From: Variovorax sp. PAMC 28711
GTDB taxonomy: Bacteria > Pseudomonadota > Gammaproteobacteria > Burkholderiales > Burkholderiaceae_C
Reading direction: 5' to 3'
NCBI RefSeq assembly: GCF_001577265.1
Contig: NZ_CP014517.1
Span: 1,293,001 to 1,357,000, forward strand
DNA: 64,000 nt
Shown here: positions 19,658-35,828 of the stretch, one piece after another
How the letters are laid out: the number at the start of each line of letters is the position of its first letter
Numbering within the stretch: the first letter of the stretch is position 1
Made by a program: the position numbers and the translations under genes
Notes under the pieces: generated by a model
Told to the model about the DNA's origin: nothing
The model's database searches: none
Seen by the model: only the letters and a program-made list of their open reading frames with translations

Positions 19658-20409
19658 GCAAGGACAGCTACGCGATGCTCGACATCCTGCTGAAGCTGAA
19701 GGCGCGGGCGCCCGTCCATTTCGACCTGGTCGCGGTCAACCTCGACCAGAAGCAGCCCGGTTTCCCGGAAGAAGTGCTGCCGAAGTACCTGAGCGAACTC
19801 GGCGTGGCCTTCCACATCGAGAACCAGGACACCTACAGCATCGTCAAGCGCGTGATTCCCGAAGGCAAGACGACCTGCGGCCTGTGCTCGCGCCTTCGCC
19901 GCGGCATCCTCTATCGCGTGGCCGACGAACTCGGCGCGACCAAGGTGGCGCTGGGCCACCACCGCGACGACATGCTGCAGACCTTCTTCCTCAACATGTT
20001 CTTCGCCGGCAAGTTGAAGAGCATGCCGCCCAAGCTCGTGAGCGACGACGGGCAGCACATCGTGATCCGTCCGCTCGCGTACGTGGCCGAGAAAGACCTC
20101 GTGCGCTGGGCAGCGCACCGCGAATTCCCGATCATTCCCTGCACGCTGTGCGGCAGCCAGGACAATCTGCAGCGCCAGCAAGTCGGCGAGCTGCTGCGCG
20201 AATGGGACAAGAAATACCCCGGCCGGATCGAGAACATGTTCACCGCGCTGCAGAACGTGGTGCCTTCGCACCTGCTCGACGGAACGCGCCACGACTTCAA
20301 GGGTCTCAAGGCGACCGGCGTGGCGGACGACGAGGGCGACAAGGCCTTCGACGCGCCCGATTTGCCGTCGGCAAGCGCCTCGTCGGCGCTGCGCATCGTG
20401 CAGCTCTGA
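19658..20409 (+). pseudogene. ttcA: Host ttcA, 5'-truncated by the island
   Basis: About 250 codons of a high-GC TtcA, starting at [11 protein letters not shown], i.e. inside the PP-loop SGGKDS. Everything before (about 60 residues, including the SGG of the PP-loop) is missing. The rest is intact: [29 protein letters not shown] and a typical Burkholderiales tail. The upstream frame is open to an ATG at 19429 but the extra residues are island sequence unrelated to TtcA, so a normal enzyme cannot be made. The 5' part should lie beyond the other island end, outside the window. Confidence 0.88.
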
Positions 20410-20445
20410 GACGGGACTCTTCGAACGATTCAGACCTCGATCCTC

Positions 20446-21072
20446 ATGCAGCGTGTACTGACAGCCCTTCTCCTCATTGCAACCCTGAGCGGCTGCGCCA
20501 CCTGGGTGGTCGACAGCGACGTGCGCAGCTTTTCGAAGCTGGCCGCTGTGCCGCCCGACGCCACCTACCGCTTCGAGCGCCTGCCGTCGCAACAGGTCGA
20601 CGAGGCGGCGCAACAGTCGCTCGAAACGATGGCTGGTGCGGCGCTCGCCAGGGTCGGGCTGCGGCGCGACGACAGCGGTGCCCGCTACAGCGCCCAGATC
20701 GGCGCCCGCGTGACGCTGGCGCTTTCGCCCTGGGCGGATCCGTGGCTGTACGGACCGGGCCTGTACGGCCCCCGCGCATGGGGCCCGGGATTTCGCCACG
20801 CGTCGCCCTGGGGGGGCGATGGCTATTTCGGCGGCGGGTACGGGCTCGACTTTCCGCCGGCCTCGAACCCCTGGTACGAGCGCGAAGTGAGCCTCGTGCT
20901 GCGCGACCTGGCTTCCGGCCGGGTCGTCTACGAAACCCGCGCCCGCAACGACGGCCCCTACAACCGCAGCGCCGACATCCTGCCGGTGATGTTCGACGCT
21001 GCGCTGCAGGGCTTCCCGAATCCGCCGGATGGCGAGCGTCGGGTCAACATCCCGCTGTCTCGACAAAAGTAA
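20446..21072 (+). CDS. DUF4136 family lipoprotein
   Basis: A 208-aa lipoprotein (signal peptide with lipobox LSGCA) with the DUF4136 pattern: VDSDVRSFSKLAAVPPDATYR near the N-terminus, a Tyr/Gly/Pro-rich middle and SLVLRDLASGRVVYETRA in the C-terminal half. These proteins are attached to the outer or inner membrane and have no assigned function. It follows ttcA in the host order and lies 4 bp before the histidine phosphatase gene, so the two probably share a transcript. Confidence 0.85.
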   Translation: MQRVLTALLLIATLSGCATWVVDSDVRSFSKLAAVPPDATYRFERLPSQQVDEAAQQSLETMAGAALARVGLRRDDSGARYSAQIGARVTLALSPWADPWLYGPGLYGPRAWGPGFRHASPWGGDGYFGGGYGLDFPPASNPWYEREVSLVLRDLASGRVVYETRARNDGPYNRSADILPVMFDAALQGFPNPPDGERRVNIPLSRQK

Positions 21073-21076
21073 GTCG

Positions 21077-21715
21077 ATGGAGGCCACCCGCCTGATCGCC
21101 GTGCGTCATGGCGAAACCGCCTGGAACGCCGACACGCGCATTCAGGGGCAGCTCGACATCGGGCTCAACGCGACGGGCCAGTGGCAGGCGCGCCGCGTCG
21201 GTGCCGCGCTCGCCGACGAGGACATCGACGTCATTTACGCGAGCGACCTCGCGCGCGCCTGGGAAACCGCCGCGCAGATCGCCGGACCCCGCGGCCTCGC
21301 GGTGCAGCCGGAACCGCGGTTGCGCGAGCGCGCCTTCGGCCTTTTCGAGGGCATGCGCTTCGCAGAAATCGATGCCACGCTGCCCGAGCAGGCCCGCTTG
21401 TGGCGCACCCGCGATCCGGCCTTCGCCCCCGAAGGCGGCGAAAGCCTGCGGGTGTTTAGCGACCGGATCACCCTTGCGGTCACCGAACTGGCGGCGCGCC
21501 ACGCCGGCCAACTGGTGGTGCTGGTCGCCCACGGCGGCATCCTGGACGTGCTGTACCGGGCGGCCACGCGCCAGGCATTGCAGGCGCCGCGCACCTGGAA
21601 CCTCGGCAACGCGACGATCAACCGCCTGCTGTGGACGCCTGGCGGCTTCGGGTTGGTGGGATGGGGCGATGCAGGTCACCTGAACGGCAGCCCGCTGGAG
21701 GAAAAAGTCGACTGA
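21077..21715 (+). CDS. Histidine phosphatase family protein (GpmB/CobC-like)
   Basis: A 212-aa phosphatase of the RHG branch. The catalytic motif LIAVRHGETAWN near the N-terminus supplies the phospho-accepting His; VLVAHGGILDVL supplies the second His, and ERAFGLFEG the acid. The best start is the ATG at 21077, which directly precedes the beta-strand with RHG; an in-frame ATG at 21029 would overlap the lipoprotein. The substrate is not predictable, because the family includes phosphoglycerate-mutase-like and alpha-ribazole phosphatases. Confidence 0.88.
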   Translation: MEATRLIAVRHGETAWNADTRIQGQLDIGLNATGQWQARRVGAALADEDIDVIYASDLARAWETAAQIAGPRGLAVQPEPRLRERAFGLFEGMRFAEIDATLPEQARLWRTRDPAFAPEGGESLRVFSDRITLAVTELAARHAGQLVVLVAHGGILDVLYRAATRQALQAPRTWNLGNATINRLLWTPGGFGLVGWGDAGHLNGSPLEEKVD

Positions 21716-22112
21716 CCGAGCGCGGATTCCTCCCGTTCCAGCCCACTCCGCCAGGTTGACCCTCTCGGCGCCAAGGCATGTCAGCTTTTAGTACTCACAA
21801 ATCGTTAAAAAAAGCGCAGAATAGCGGAAGACCAAATTTTTCGGTGCAGTTGTCAATCCGACAATGGCAACCAGTTGCATCTTCGAGGTCAGGTTGTCCG
21901 GAAGACATAGCCCCTTCGAGTTAGCGCTCCACGACATTGCGTTCTACCAATGGAAAGTTGCGCAGTCTTTGAGCCTGCTGCAAAGTAAATGCTTTGGCAC
22001 TACTTACAACGGGTAGAAACATTATGTTGCGCCACATCCTTCAGGTTACGTACTGCCCGCACACACCGCAGATTTTTCTGCCTTCCCTGCCTGCCTGCTT
22101 GCAGCAACGGCC
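21716..22112. other. 397-bp intergenic stretch before the NRPS-PKS cluster
   Basis: No gene seen. The region is clearly more AT-rich (for example near 21780-21830) than the flanking genes, as expected of the promoter for the long biosynthetic operon. I find no clear sigma-70 pair, lux box or repressor dyad that I could defend. Confidence 0.5.
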
Positions 22113-25100
22113 ATGACGTTGCGCCCGCCAGCCCTTGCATCTCCGCTGTCCTTGCTCGACTTGCTGTCGCCCGCGGCATCGACTCCCTGTGCCGCCGGGA
22201 TCCGCCTGAATGAGCAATTGGCGCTGGATGTCGGGTGGGTCGCGGCGTCGCGTGGTCAGATCGCTGCCGAGGGCTGGCAAGCCGCCACCCCTTGGGTCGC
22301 CGCCTTTCTCTGGCTGCAGCAAAGCTGGTTTGGCAACGGCCCGCTGGTGCCTCGCGGCCTGTGCCGCGATTGGCTGTCGCAGGTCGATGCGGCCCGGCGC
22401 AATGGCGAACTGCCCGACACGGCCATCGGCTGGGGCGGCACGACGCCGGAGGCCGACCGCGATCCGCTCGCACTGTGGCTGGGCGTCGATGCGTCGCATG
22501 CGTGGCTGAGCGGTCCCGCCGACCGGCTGGATGCCGAATCGGCGCGGCAACTGCTCGCGATCCTCTCCGCCACCACTGCCAACTTGCTTTTGGACCTTGC
22601 TGCGCCGGTCGATTCGATCCCCGGTGTCCTGCCCGACGAGCGTCGACGCATGTGCGAAACGTGGAATCGACCGATACCGCAACGCGACGCGTCGCTCACG
22701 GTCCACGGGCGCTTTGCCGAGCAGGCCGCGCTGCATTCGGCCCGCCCGGCGTTGACCGGCATCGCGGGAGAGGCGGGCACGGCCGCGTGGCGCTATGCCG
22801 AACTCGATGCGCGTGCCGACCGGATGGCGCGGCAGTTGCAGGCGCTCGGCGTGATGCCTGGCGACGCCGTCGGGGTCATGCTCGAGCGCTCGCCCATGGC
22901 AGTGGTCGCGCTCCTCGGCATCCTGAAAACCGGTGCCGCCTACGTGCCGGTGCAGGCGAATTTTCCGGCCGACCGCCTGAAGTTCATGCTCGGCGACGCG
23001 GGCGTGACCCTCGTGGTCAGCCAACGCCTGCACGCCGACGCGTTGCCCGGCGAGATGGCCGCGTTGTGGATCGACGACGCCCCGCCCGACGCCCGCGCGC
23101 TGCCGCCGCTGAAATCCGTGACGGTAGACAGCGAGGCGCGCGCCTACGTGATGTACACGTCGGGCTCGACCGGCACGCCCAAGGGCATCGAAATCTGCCA
23201 TCGCTCGATCCTCCGGCTGGTGCTCGATGCCGCCTATGTCGACCTCCGGTCCGACGAACCGGTGCTGCACGCCGCGCCGCTCGGGTTCGATGCCTCCACG
23301 CTCGAAATCTGGGGTCCGTTGCTCAACGGCGGGTGCTGCGTCGTGCATGACGAGCACATGCCGACCGGCGCCGGGCTGGCCCGCACCATCGAACGGCACG
23401 GCGTCAAGACCGCCTGGCTCACGGCCGCGCTGTTCAACGCCGTCGTCGACGACGACGCCCAGCACCTTGCCGGCCTGCGTCAACTGCTCACCGGTGGCGA
23501 AGCACTGTCGGTTGCGCACGTGCGCCGCGCGCTCGCGGCGTTGCCCGGTCTCACCCTGATCAACGGCTACGGCCCGACCGAGTGCACGACCTTCGCGGCG
23601 ACCTACCGCATTCCGCGCGACCTGCCCGCCAGCGCCCGGTCGGTGCCCATCGGACGCCCCCTCACCGACACCACGCTGCATGTGCTGTCGCCCACGCTGC
23701 AGTTGCTGCCGATCGGCCTGGTCGGCGAACTCTGCATCGGCGGGCGCGGACTGGCGCGCGGCTATCTGCGCCAGCCCGAGCTCACGGCGGAGCGCTTCGT
23801 GCCCGACCCGTTCGGCCGCCCCGGCGACCGGCTCTACCGCACCGGCGACCACGCGCGCTGGTTGCCCGACGGCACCATCGACTTCATCGGACGCGTCGAC
23901 GGCCAGGTGAAGATTCGCGGCCATCGCATCGAAACCGGCGAGATCGAGAGCGTGCTGAACGCGCACCCGGGCATATTGACCAGCGCCGTGGTGGCGCGCA
24001 CCGACCACGGCGAAGCGCCGCGCCTCGTGGCCTACCTGGTGGCGCGCGACAAGCCGGTGCCGTGGAACGATCTGCGCGCGCACATCGCCGCCAGCCTGCC
24101 GGACGTGATGGTGCCGGCCGCGCAGGTGTGGCTCGACGCGCTGCCGATCACCCTCAACGGCAAGCTCGACCGCCGCGCCCTGCCCGAACCGACCCGCGCC
24201 CGACCCGAGATGGCCGAAGACTTCGAGGCCGCGCGCGATCCGCTGGAAGTGCGGGTGTGCCAGGCCTTTGCCGGCGCGTTGGGCCTGGACCGCATCGGTC
24301 GCCGCGACAACTTTTTCGACTTGGGCGGCAATTCGTTGCTCGTGCTGAAAGTGCTCACGCAATTGCAGCAAGGCATGTCGCACACCCTGTCGGCCAACCT
24401 GTTCTTCAGCGACCCGACGCCGATGGCGATCGCGGCCGAGATGGCGGGTCCGCAGGAAGCCACGCCGCCGCGCGCGAGCCCGACACGGAGCGATCGCAAC
24501 GCAGAAGAGGCCATTGCAGTGATCGGCATGGCTGGCCGCTTTCCGGGCGCTGCAGACCTCGAGCAGTTCTGGGACAACCTCGTCGCCGGTCGCGACACCA
24601 TCAGCGTCTTCACCGACGCCACGCTCGATGCGAGCGTGAGTGCCGCCTTGCGCAGCAACCCGGCGTATGTGCGGGCGCGCGGCGTGCTCGAAGACGTCGA
24701 CCTGTTCGACGCCGCCTTCTTCGGCATCAACCCGAAAGAAGCGGAACTCATGGATCCGCAGCACCGGATCTTCCTGGAGCTCTGCTGGGAGTGCATGGAG
24801 CGCGCCGGCCACGCGCCCGACCGGTGCACCGAGCCGGTCGGCATCTACGCCGGCATGTACAACGCCACGTATTTCCAGCGCCACGTGAGCAGCCGGCCCG
24901 ACCTCGTCGAAGCGGTCGGCGAATTCCAGGTGATGCTGGCGAACGAGAAGGACTACATCGCGACCCGGGTGGCGAACAAGCTGAACCTGACCGGCCCGGC
25001 CGTCTCGGTGCACACCGCCTGCTCGACCTCGCTGGTCGCCATCGCGCAGGCCTTCTACGCCCTTCGCACTCGTCAGTGCGACATGGCGCTCGCGGGCGGC

Positions 25101-28100
25101 GCTTCGGTGACCTGCCCGCCACGCAGCGGCTACCTCTACGAAGAAGGCTCGATGCTGTCGCCCGACGGCAAAACGCGCAGCTTCAGCGCCGGCGCGCAGG
25201 GCACGGTGTTCAGCGACGGCGCCGCGGTGGTGCTGCTCAAGCGCCTGTCCGATGCCGTGGCCGACGGCGACACCGTCTACGCCGTGCTGCGCGGTGCGGC
25301 GATCAACAACGACGGCGGCGCCAAGGCCAGCTTCACGGCTCCGAGCATCAAGGGGCAGGCGGCCGTGGTGTCCGCCGCGCTCGCCTCGGCCGGCGTGGAT
25401 GCGCGCAGCATTTCCTATGTCGAGGCGCACGGCACGGCCACGCCGATGGGCGACCCGGTCGAGATCGAAGGCCTGCGCCAGGCGTATGCGCGCCACACGA
25501 GCGACCTCGGCTTCTGCGCCATCGGCTCGTTGAAGAGCAACGTGGGCCACATGGTCACCGCGGCGGGCGCGGGCGGCCTCATCAAGACGGTCCTGGCGCT
25601 GCACAACGAGACGTTGCCGCCTTCGCTGCATTTCGACGCCCCCAACCCGTCGATCGATTTCGCCGCCACGCCGTTCCATGTGCAGCACAGCCTCGCGGCC
25701 TGGCCGCGCAGCGTCCAACCGCGTCGTGCCGGTGTGAGCGCTTTCGGTGTCGGCGGCACCAATGCGCACGTGATCGTGGAAGAGGCGCCGCCCGCGCTGC
25801 CGCCCGAGCATTCGGCGTTGCCGCAACTGCTGCAACTGTCAGCCCGTACGCCCGCGGCGCTGAGCGCCGCGGTGCAGCGGCTCGCCGACCATCTCGAAGC
25901 GCATCCGCAGCTCGAATTGGCCGATGTCGCGCACACGTTGCGCGTCGGCCGCAAGGTGTTCTCGAACCGCGCCTGCGTCGTGGCGGGCGATGCAGCGCAA
26001 GCCGTCGCTGCGCTCCGCAGCACCGATTCGCCCCAGCGGGCCAGCGGTGGTGCAGCGGCCTTCCAGCCACAGCCCGTGTTGCTGTTCACCGGCCAAGGCG
26101 CGCAGTACGCGCGCATGGGCCAGGGCCTCTACGAAGGCGACACCGTGTTTCGCGCTGCGTTCGACGACTGCCTGCGCGCTTTCGACGGCGTGCTCGACTT
26201 CGATCTGCGCGCGTGCCTGCAGTCGTCCGACCCCCTTGCTCTGGCGCCGACCTCGGTGACGCAGCCGGCCACGTTCGCGCTCGAGTACGCGCTCGCGCGC
26301 CAGCTGCTGTCGCTCGGCCTCGTGCCGGTCGCGCTCATCGGCCACAGCGTGGGCGAGTTCGCCGCTGCCGTGGTCGCCGGCGTGATGCGACTCGACGATG
26401 CGGCCCGGCTCGTCGCGCATCGCGGCTTGTTGATGCAGGCCCAGCCGGCTGGCGACATGCTCGCGGTGCGCCTGCCCGCCGCCGACGTGCTGGCGCGCTT
26501 GCCCGACACGCTTTCGCTCGCGGCCGAGAACGGTCCCAAAGCGTGCGTCGTCGCGGGTCCGTCGGCCGACGTCGAAGCGCTTCGTGTCGTGCTCGACGCA
26601 GAGGGCGTCACGACCCGACGCCTGCAAACGTCGCACGCTTTCCACTCCGCCATGATGGACGCGGCCGTGGCACCGTTCGAGCAGCGGGTGCGCGCCGTGC
26701 GCCTGTCGCCGCCTGCGATCCCGATCTATTCGACCTTGACCGGCCGGTTGCTGACGCCGGACGAAGCGACCGACCCGCGGTACTGGTCGCGCCATCTTCG
26801 CGAGACGGTGCGCTTTTCTCCCGCGGTCCGCGCTGCGCTCGCCGATGTGCCGCACGCCCTCTTCATCGAGGTGGGCCCGCGCAACACGCTCACGACGCTG
26901 GTGCGCCAGCAGCCGTCCGGGGCGACACCGATCCGCGCCGTGGCCTTGCTGACCGATCAACCGGACGGCGAGTGCGCCGCATGGCGCCTGGCCGTCGGCC
27001 GGCTGTGGATCGACGGCGTGGCCATCGATCCCGCGAAGCTCGACGCACGCACCCGGAAATCGCGCCTGTCGCTGCCGACCTATCCCTTCGAGCGCAAGCG
27101 CTTCTGGGTTGACGTCGCCGCGCCGGCCACCCCACCCCTCTCTTTGCCCCTCATACCGGAGCCGCCCATGACTGCTGCAATGCCGCACGCGTCCACTGCC
27201 CCTGCGCGCCACGCTGCGCTGTCGTCGCGCCTGCGCGCCATCTTCGAAGACATTTCCGGCGTGGACATGGCCCAGGCCGATGGTGCCGTGCTGTTCGTCG
27301 AACTGGGGCTGGACTCCCTCACGCTGACGCAGGCCGCCGGCCAGGTGAAGAAGCACTTCAAGGTGAACCTGAGCTTTCGTCAACTGATGGAGAGCTACCG
27401 AACCTTCGACTCGCTGGCCGGCTTCCTCGATGCCACGCTGCCGCCCGAAGCGGCGCCCGTGGCCGTCGCCGTGGCGATGCCGGCTGCAGTGCCTGCCGCT
27501 GCGCAAGCTGTCGTGGCGCCGCGCAGCATGGCCCTCGCGATGCCGCAGTTCATGCCGACCGCATCGATCGACGGCCAGCCGCTGATGCACCAGTTGATCG
27601 CCCAGCAGATGCAGTTGATGCAGCAGCAACTGGCATTGCTTGCGGGTGTGCCTGCGGTCGCGACTTCTGCGGAGTCGCCCGTCGCAATGGCCGCGCCGGC
27701 CCTCGCCGCCGAGCCCGTTCAGGTGCCGACGACCGACAGCGAGCCGACCGACGCCCCCGTCCGCATCACCTACGACGTCAAGAAGGCGTTCGGCGCGATC
27801 GCACGGATCCACACGCAGAGCAAGGAGCCGAGCGAGCGGCAGCGCGCGCGGCTCGCCGCGTTCATGCGCCGCTACAACGAGCGCACGCAAAAGAGCAAGA
27901 CCTTCACAGAGGTCAACCGGCCGCACATGGCCGATCCGCGCGTGGTCAACGGCTTTCGCCCTGCGACCAAGGAAATCACTTATCAGGTGGTGGTCGAGCG
28001 CTCCAAGGGCTCGCGGCTGTGGGACATCGACGGCAACGAGTACGTCGACGTGCTGAACGGCTTCGGAATGAACCTGTTCGGCTGGCAACCCGACTTCGTC

Positions 28101-29308
28101 AACGAAGCCGTCCACCGGCAGCTCGACCTGGGCTACGAAATCGGCCCGCAACATCCGTTGTCGGCCGAGGTGACGCAGCTGATCTGCGAACTCACCGGCT
28201 TCGACCGCGCGGCGCTGTGCAATACAGGTTCCGAGTCGGTCATGGCGGCCATCCGCATCGCGCGCACGGTCACCGGCCGCAACACGGTGGTGCTCTTCGC
28301 CGGCTCCTACCACGGCACCTTCGACGAGGTGCTCGTCCGCGCGGGCCGCAATGCCAAGGGACTTTCCGCGGCACCCGGCGTTCTGCAGGGCATGTTCGGC
28401 GACGTGCGCGTGCTCGACTACGGCACGCCGGAAGCGCTGGAATTCATCCGAGCCAATGCCAACGACATCGCCGCCGTGCTGGTCGAGCCGGTGCAGAGCC
28501 GTCGGCCCGATTTCCAGCCGCGCGAGTTCCTGCGCGAAGTGCGCGCCATCACCGAAAAGTCGGACACCTGCCTGATCTTTGACGAGGTGATCACCGGCTT
28601 CCGCTCGCATCTGGGCGGCGCCCAGGCGGTCTATGGCATCCGCGCCGACCTGGCCTGCTACGGCAAGGTGATCGGCGGCGGCTTCCCGGTCGGCGTGGTG
28701 GCCGGCAAGCGCGAGTACATGGATGCGCTCGACGGCGGCGCCTGGCAATACGGCGATTCGTCGATGCCGACCGTGGGCGTCACCTACTTCGCCGGCACTT
28801 TCGTGCGGCATCCGCTGGCGCTGGCGGCCTGCAAGGCCTCGCTGATCCACCTGAAAGAAGCCGGCGAAGGCTTGCAGACGCAGCTCAACCTGCACACGGC
28901 GGCGCTCGCCGACGAGCTCACCGCGTTCTGCCGTGAAGTCGGCGCGCCCCTCGAAATCCGCTACTTCTCGTCGCTCTGGCGCGTGAGCTGGCTCGAAGAC
29001 CATCCGCTGCAGGACCTGCTGTTCGCGATGATGCGCAGCCGCGGCGTGCACATCCTGGACAACTTCCCGTGCTTCCTCACCACGGCGCACACGCACGACG
29101 ACATCGCGACCATCAAATCCGCGTTCAAGGAATCGGTTGCCGAAATGCAGCAGTCGGAATTCCTGCCGGGCTCGGCCCCCTCGGCGCGGTCGTTCGATGC
29201 GGCGCATCCCCCTGTTCCCAATGCCCGACTCGGTCGCGATCGCGATGGCACGCCTGCGTGGTTCGTGCCGGACCCGACGGCCAACGGCAAATTCGTGAAG
29301 TTGCAAGC

Positions 29309-29312
<4 letters not shown>
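22113..29312 (+). CDS. Hybrid NRPS-PKS: A-T-KS-AT-ACP-aminotransferase
   Basis: A 2399-aa assembly-line enzyme. Order: ~190 N-terminal residues like the tail of a condensation domain but without HHxxxDG; an adenylation domain (YTSGSTGTPKG near 348, GYGPTE, closing NGKLDRR); carrier (Ser741 in GGNSLL); ketosynthase (Cys970 in HTACSTS, with EAHGTA and KSNVGH His); acyltransferase (Ser1412 in GHSVGEF; HAFH indicates malonyl-CoA); carrier (Ser1735 in LGLDSL); and a class-III PLP aminotransferase (Lys2185 in CYGKVIGGG). No ketoreductase is present, so the aminotransferase would act on the beta-keto thioester and give a beta-amino acid. The A-domain code reads DALWLGGTFK, close to valine codes. The stop overlaps the next start (ATGA). 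Confidence 0.93.
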
Positions 29313-34327
<5,015 letters not shown>

Positions 34328-34368
34328 CCCGGCCGGTGCACGCGTCGATCCGTCGCCTGGAGACACCC

Positions 34369-35016
34369 GTGGGTTGCACGGCGTGGCTGGTCCACCTCGA
34401 CCAGGACGCAGCGTTGCAGTGGCGAGACTCGCTCGACGAAACCGAAAGAACGCGCGCGGCAAGATTCGTTTTCGATCGAGATCGCGCGCGCTACGAGGCA
34501 GCGCATGGCGCCACACGTTACTTGCTGGGTCTGCACCTCGGTCGGCCGTCCTCGGAACTGCAATTCGACATCGGCGCGCTCGGCAAGCCCCACCTTGCCG
34601 GATCGACGGCCGTGCACTTCAACCTGAGCCACAGTCATCATCTGGGGCTGTTGGCCATCGGCGATCGCCCGATCGGTGTGGACCTGGAAGTCTTGCGGCC
34701 GCTCGACGGCCTGTCCGACCTGGCCGCGGCCCATTTCACCGACGCCGAGCGTGCGGCGCTCGAACGCGAAGCGCCGGATGACCGGCTCCGGTCATTCCTG
34801 ACGGGCTGGACGCGAAAGGAAGCGTGCGTCAAAGCACTGGGGCTCGGCCTGGCCGTGGACACCCGTACCGTGCCGACGGGGCTCAAGGCCGCCCCACAGG
34901 CGTTCGTACGCTTCGGTGGCGCTGATGCCGCGACGGTTTCCCTGCAGTCGCTCTATGTCGGACCATCGGCCATTGCCTCCATTGCACTTTTGGAATTTTC
35001 AGATCGGACTCCATGA
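34369..35016 (+). CDS. 4'-phosphopantetheinyl transferase (Sfp type)
   Basis: A 215-aa enzyme that attaches the phosphopantetheine arm to the four carrier domains of the two synthetases. The signature motifs are visible: KPHL near residue 75, FNLSHS, GVDLE (Mg2+ binding) and WTRKEACVKALGLGL. The start is taken as GTG at 34369 because GGAG lies 7 bp before it; another GTG at 34336 is in frame. The stop overlaps the start of the following hydrolase (ATGA). Its presence inside the operon makes the cluster self-sufficient for carrier activation. Confidence 0.9.
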   Translation: MGCTAWLVHLDQDAALQWRDSLDETERTRAARFVFDRDRARYEAAHGATRYLLGLHLGRPSSELQFDIGALGKPHLAGSTAVHFNLSHSHHLGLLAIGDRPIGVDLEVLRPLDGLSDLAAAHFTDAERAALEREAPDDRLRSFLTGWTRKEACVKALGLGLAVDTRTVPTGLKAAPQAFVRFGGADAATVSLQSLYVGPSAIASIALLEFSDRTP

Positions 35017-35828
35017 AACCCATCATATTTGGCCCCCCCGAACGGCGCCTTGTCGGACTTTTCCATCCGGCCGAAAAAGTCAATGCGCAGCGCGCCGCGG
35101 TGCTCATGTGCTATCCCTTCGGACACGAGGCGACACGCATCCACCGGCTGTACCGCGTGCTCGCCGAACGACTTTGCCGCCAGGGTATCGCGGTGTTGCG
35201 TTTCGACTTTCATGGCGCCGGCGATTCGCCAGGCGCCGACACGGACGGTGAAATGTCAGGCTGGGAGCAGGACATCCTGCAGGCGCATGGCGAGCTTGTC
35301 CGCATGACCTCCGCGGCTTGCGTGAGCTGGTTCGCTTCACGGCTCGGCGCGACGTTGGCCCTCCGGTCGGCCGGTGCCGCACGCGAGCTGAAGCGGCTGG
35401 TGCTGTGGGACCCGATCGTGGACGGAGCCACCTATGTGAAGGAACTGCGCGTGACGCAAGCTGCCACGCTCGACCTGGCGTTCTATGCGCGCAGCCCGTC
35501 CTGGTACGTGGCAAAGCCCGAGCTTGCCACCAGCCCGCTCACAGAGTCGATGGGATTCGGTATCAGTGCCGAGCTGGCCGACCAGATCGCCCGCTTGCGC
35601 AGCAGCGACCTCGCGGTGCCCGCCTCCGTGCCCGCGACTGTTTTTGCCAGCCCCGACGACACGAACGTGGCCGGCTGGTGCAAGGCCCAGAGCGCAGGCG
35701 TGCGCCGCGTCGCGCTGGAGACGCTCGTCCACCCTATCGTCTGGACATCCGACCCGCTCGCGAACAGCGCGATCGTCCCATCCGAAGTGATCCGACGTCT
35801 GTCGACCCTGCTCCATGAAACAGTTTGA
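35013..35828 (+). CDS. Alpha/beta-hydrolase-like protein, exosortase-hydrolase type, without a canonical nucleophile
   Basis: A 271-aa protein with the alpha/beta-hydrolase fold: CYPFGHEATRIHRLYR near residue 33, AVLRFDFHGAGDSPG, then the nucleophile elbow region FASRLGATLAL. The position normally taken by Ser in GxSxG reads Arg, as in proteins labelled 'exosortase A system-associated hydrolase', though no exosortase genes are nearby. The catalytic role is therefore uncertain; it may edit or bind carrier-bound chains. It overlaps the PPTase gene by 4 bp and the next hydrolase by 14 bp, so it is part of the biosynthetic operon. Confidence 0.75.
   Translation: MKPIIFGPPERRLVGLFHPAEKVNAQRAAVLMCYPFGHEATRIHRLYRVLAERLCRQGIAVLRFDFHGAGDSPGADTDGEMSGWEQDILQAHGELVRMTSAACVSWFASRLGATLALRSAGAARELKRLVLWDPIVDGATYVKELRVTQAATLDLAFYARSPSWYVAKPELATSPLTESMGFGISAELADQIARLRSSDLAVPASVPATVFASPDDTNVAGWCKAQSAGVRRVALETLVHPIVWTSDPLANSAIVPSEVIRRLSTLLHETV

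Noticed and set aside
22041..25835. A 1264-codon open frame on the minus strand opposite the NRPS-PKS gene
   Set aside because: High-GC codon bias leaves the antisense frame open; the translation is Arg/His/Gly-rich without any domain, while the plus strand encodes clear NRPS domains.
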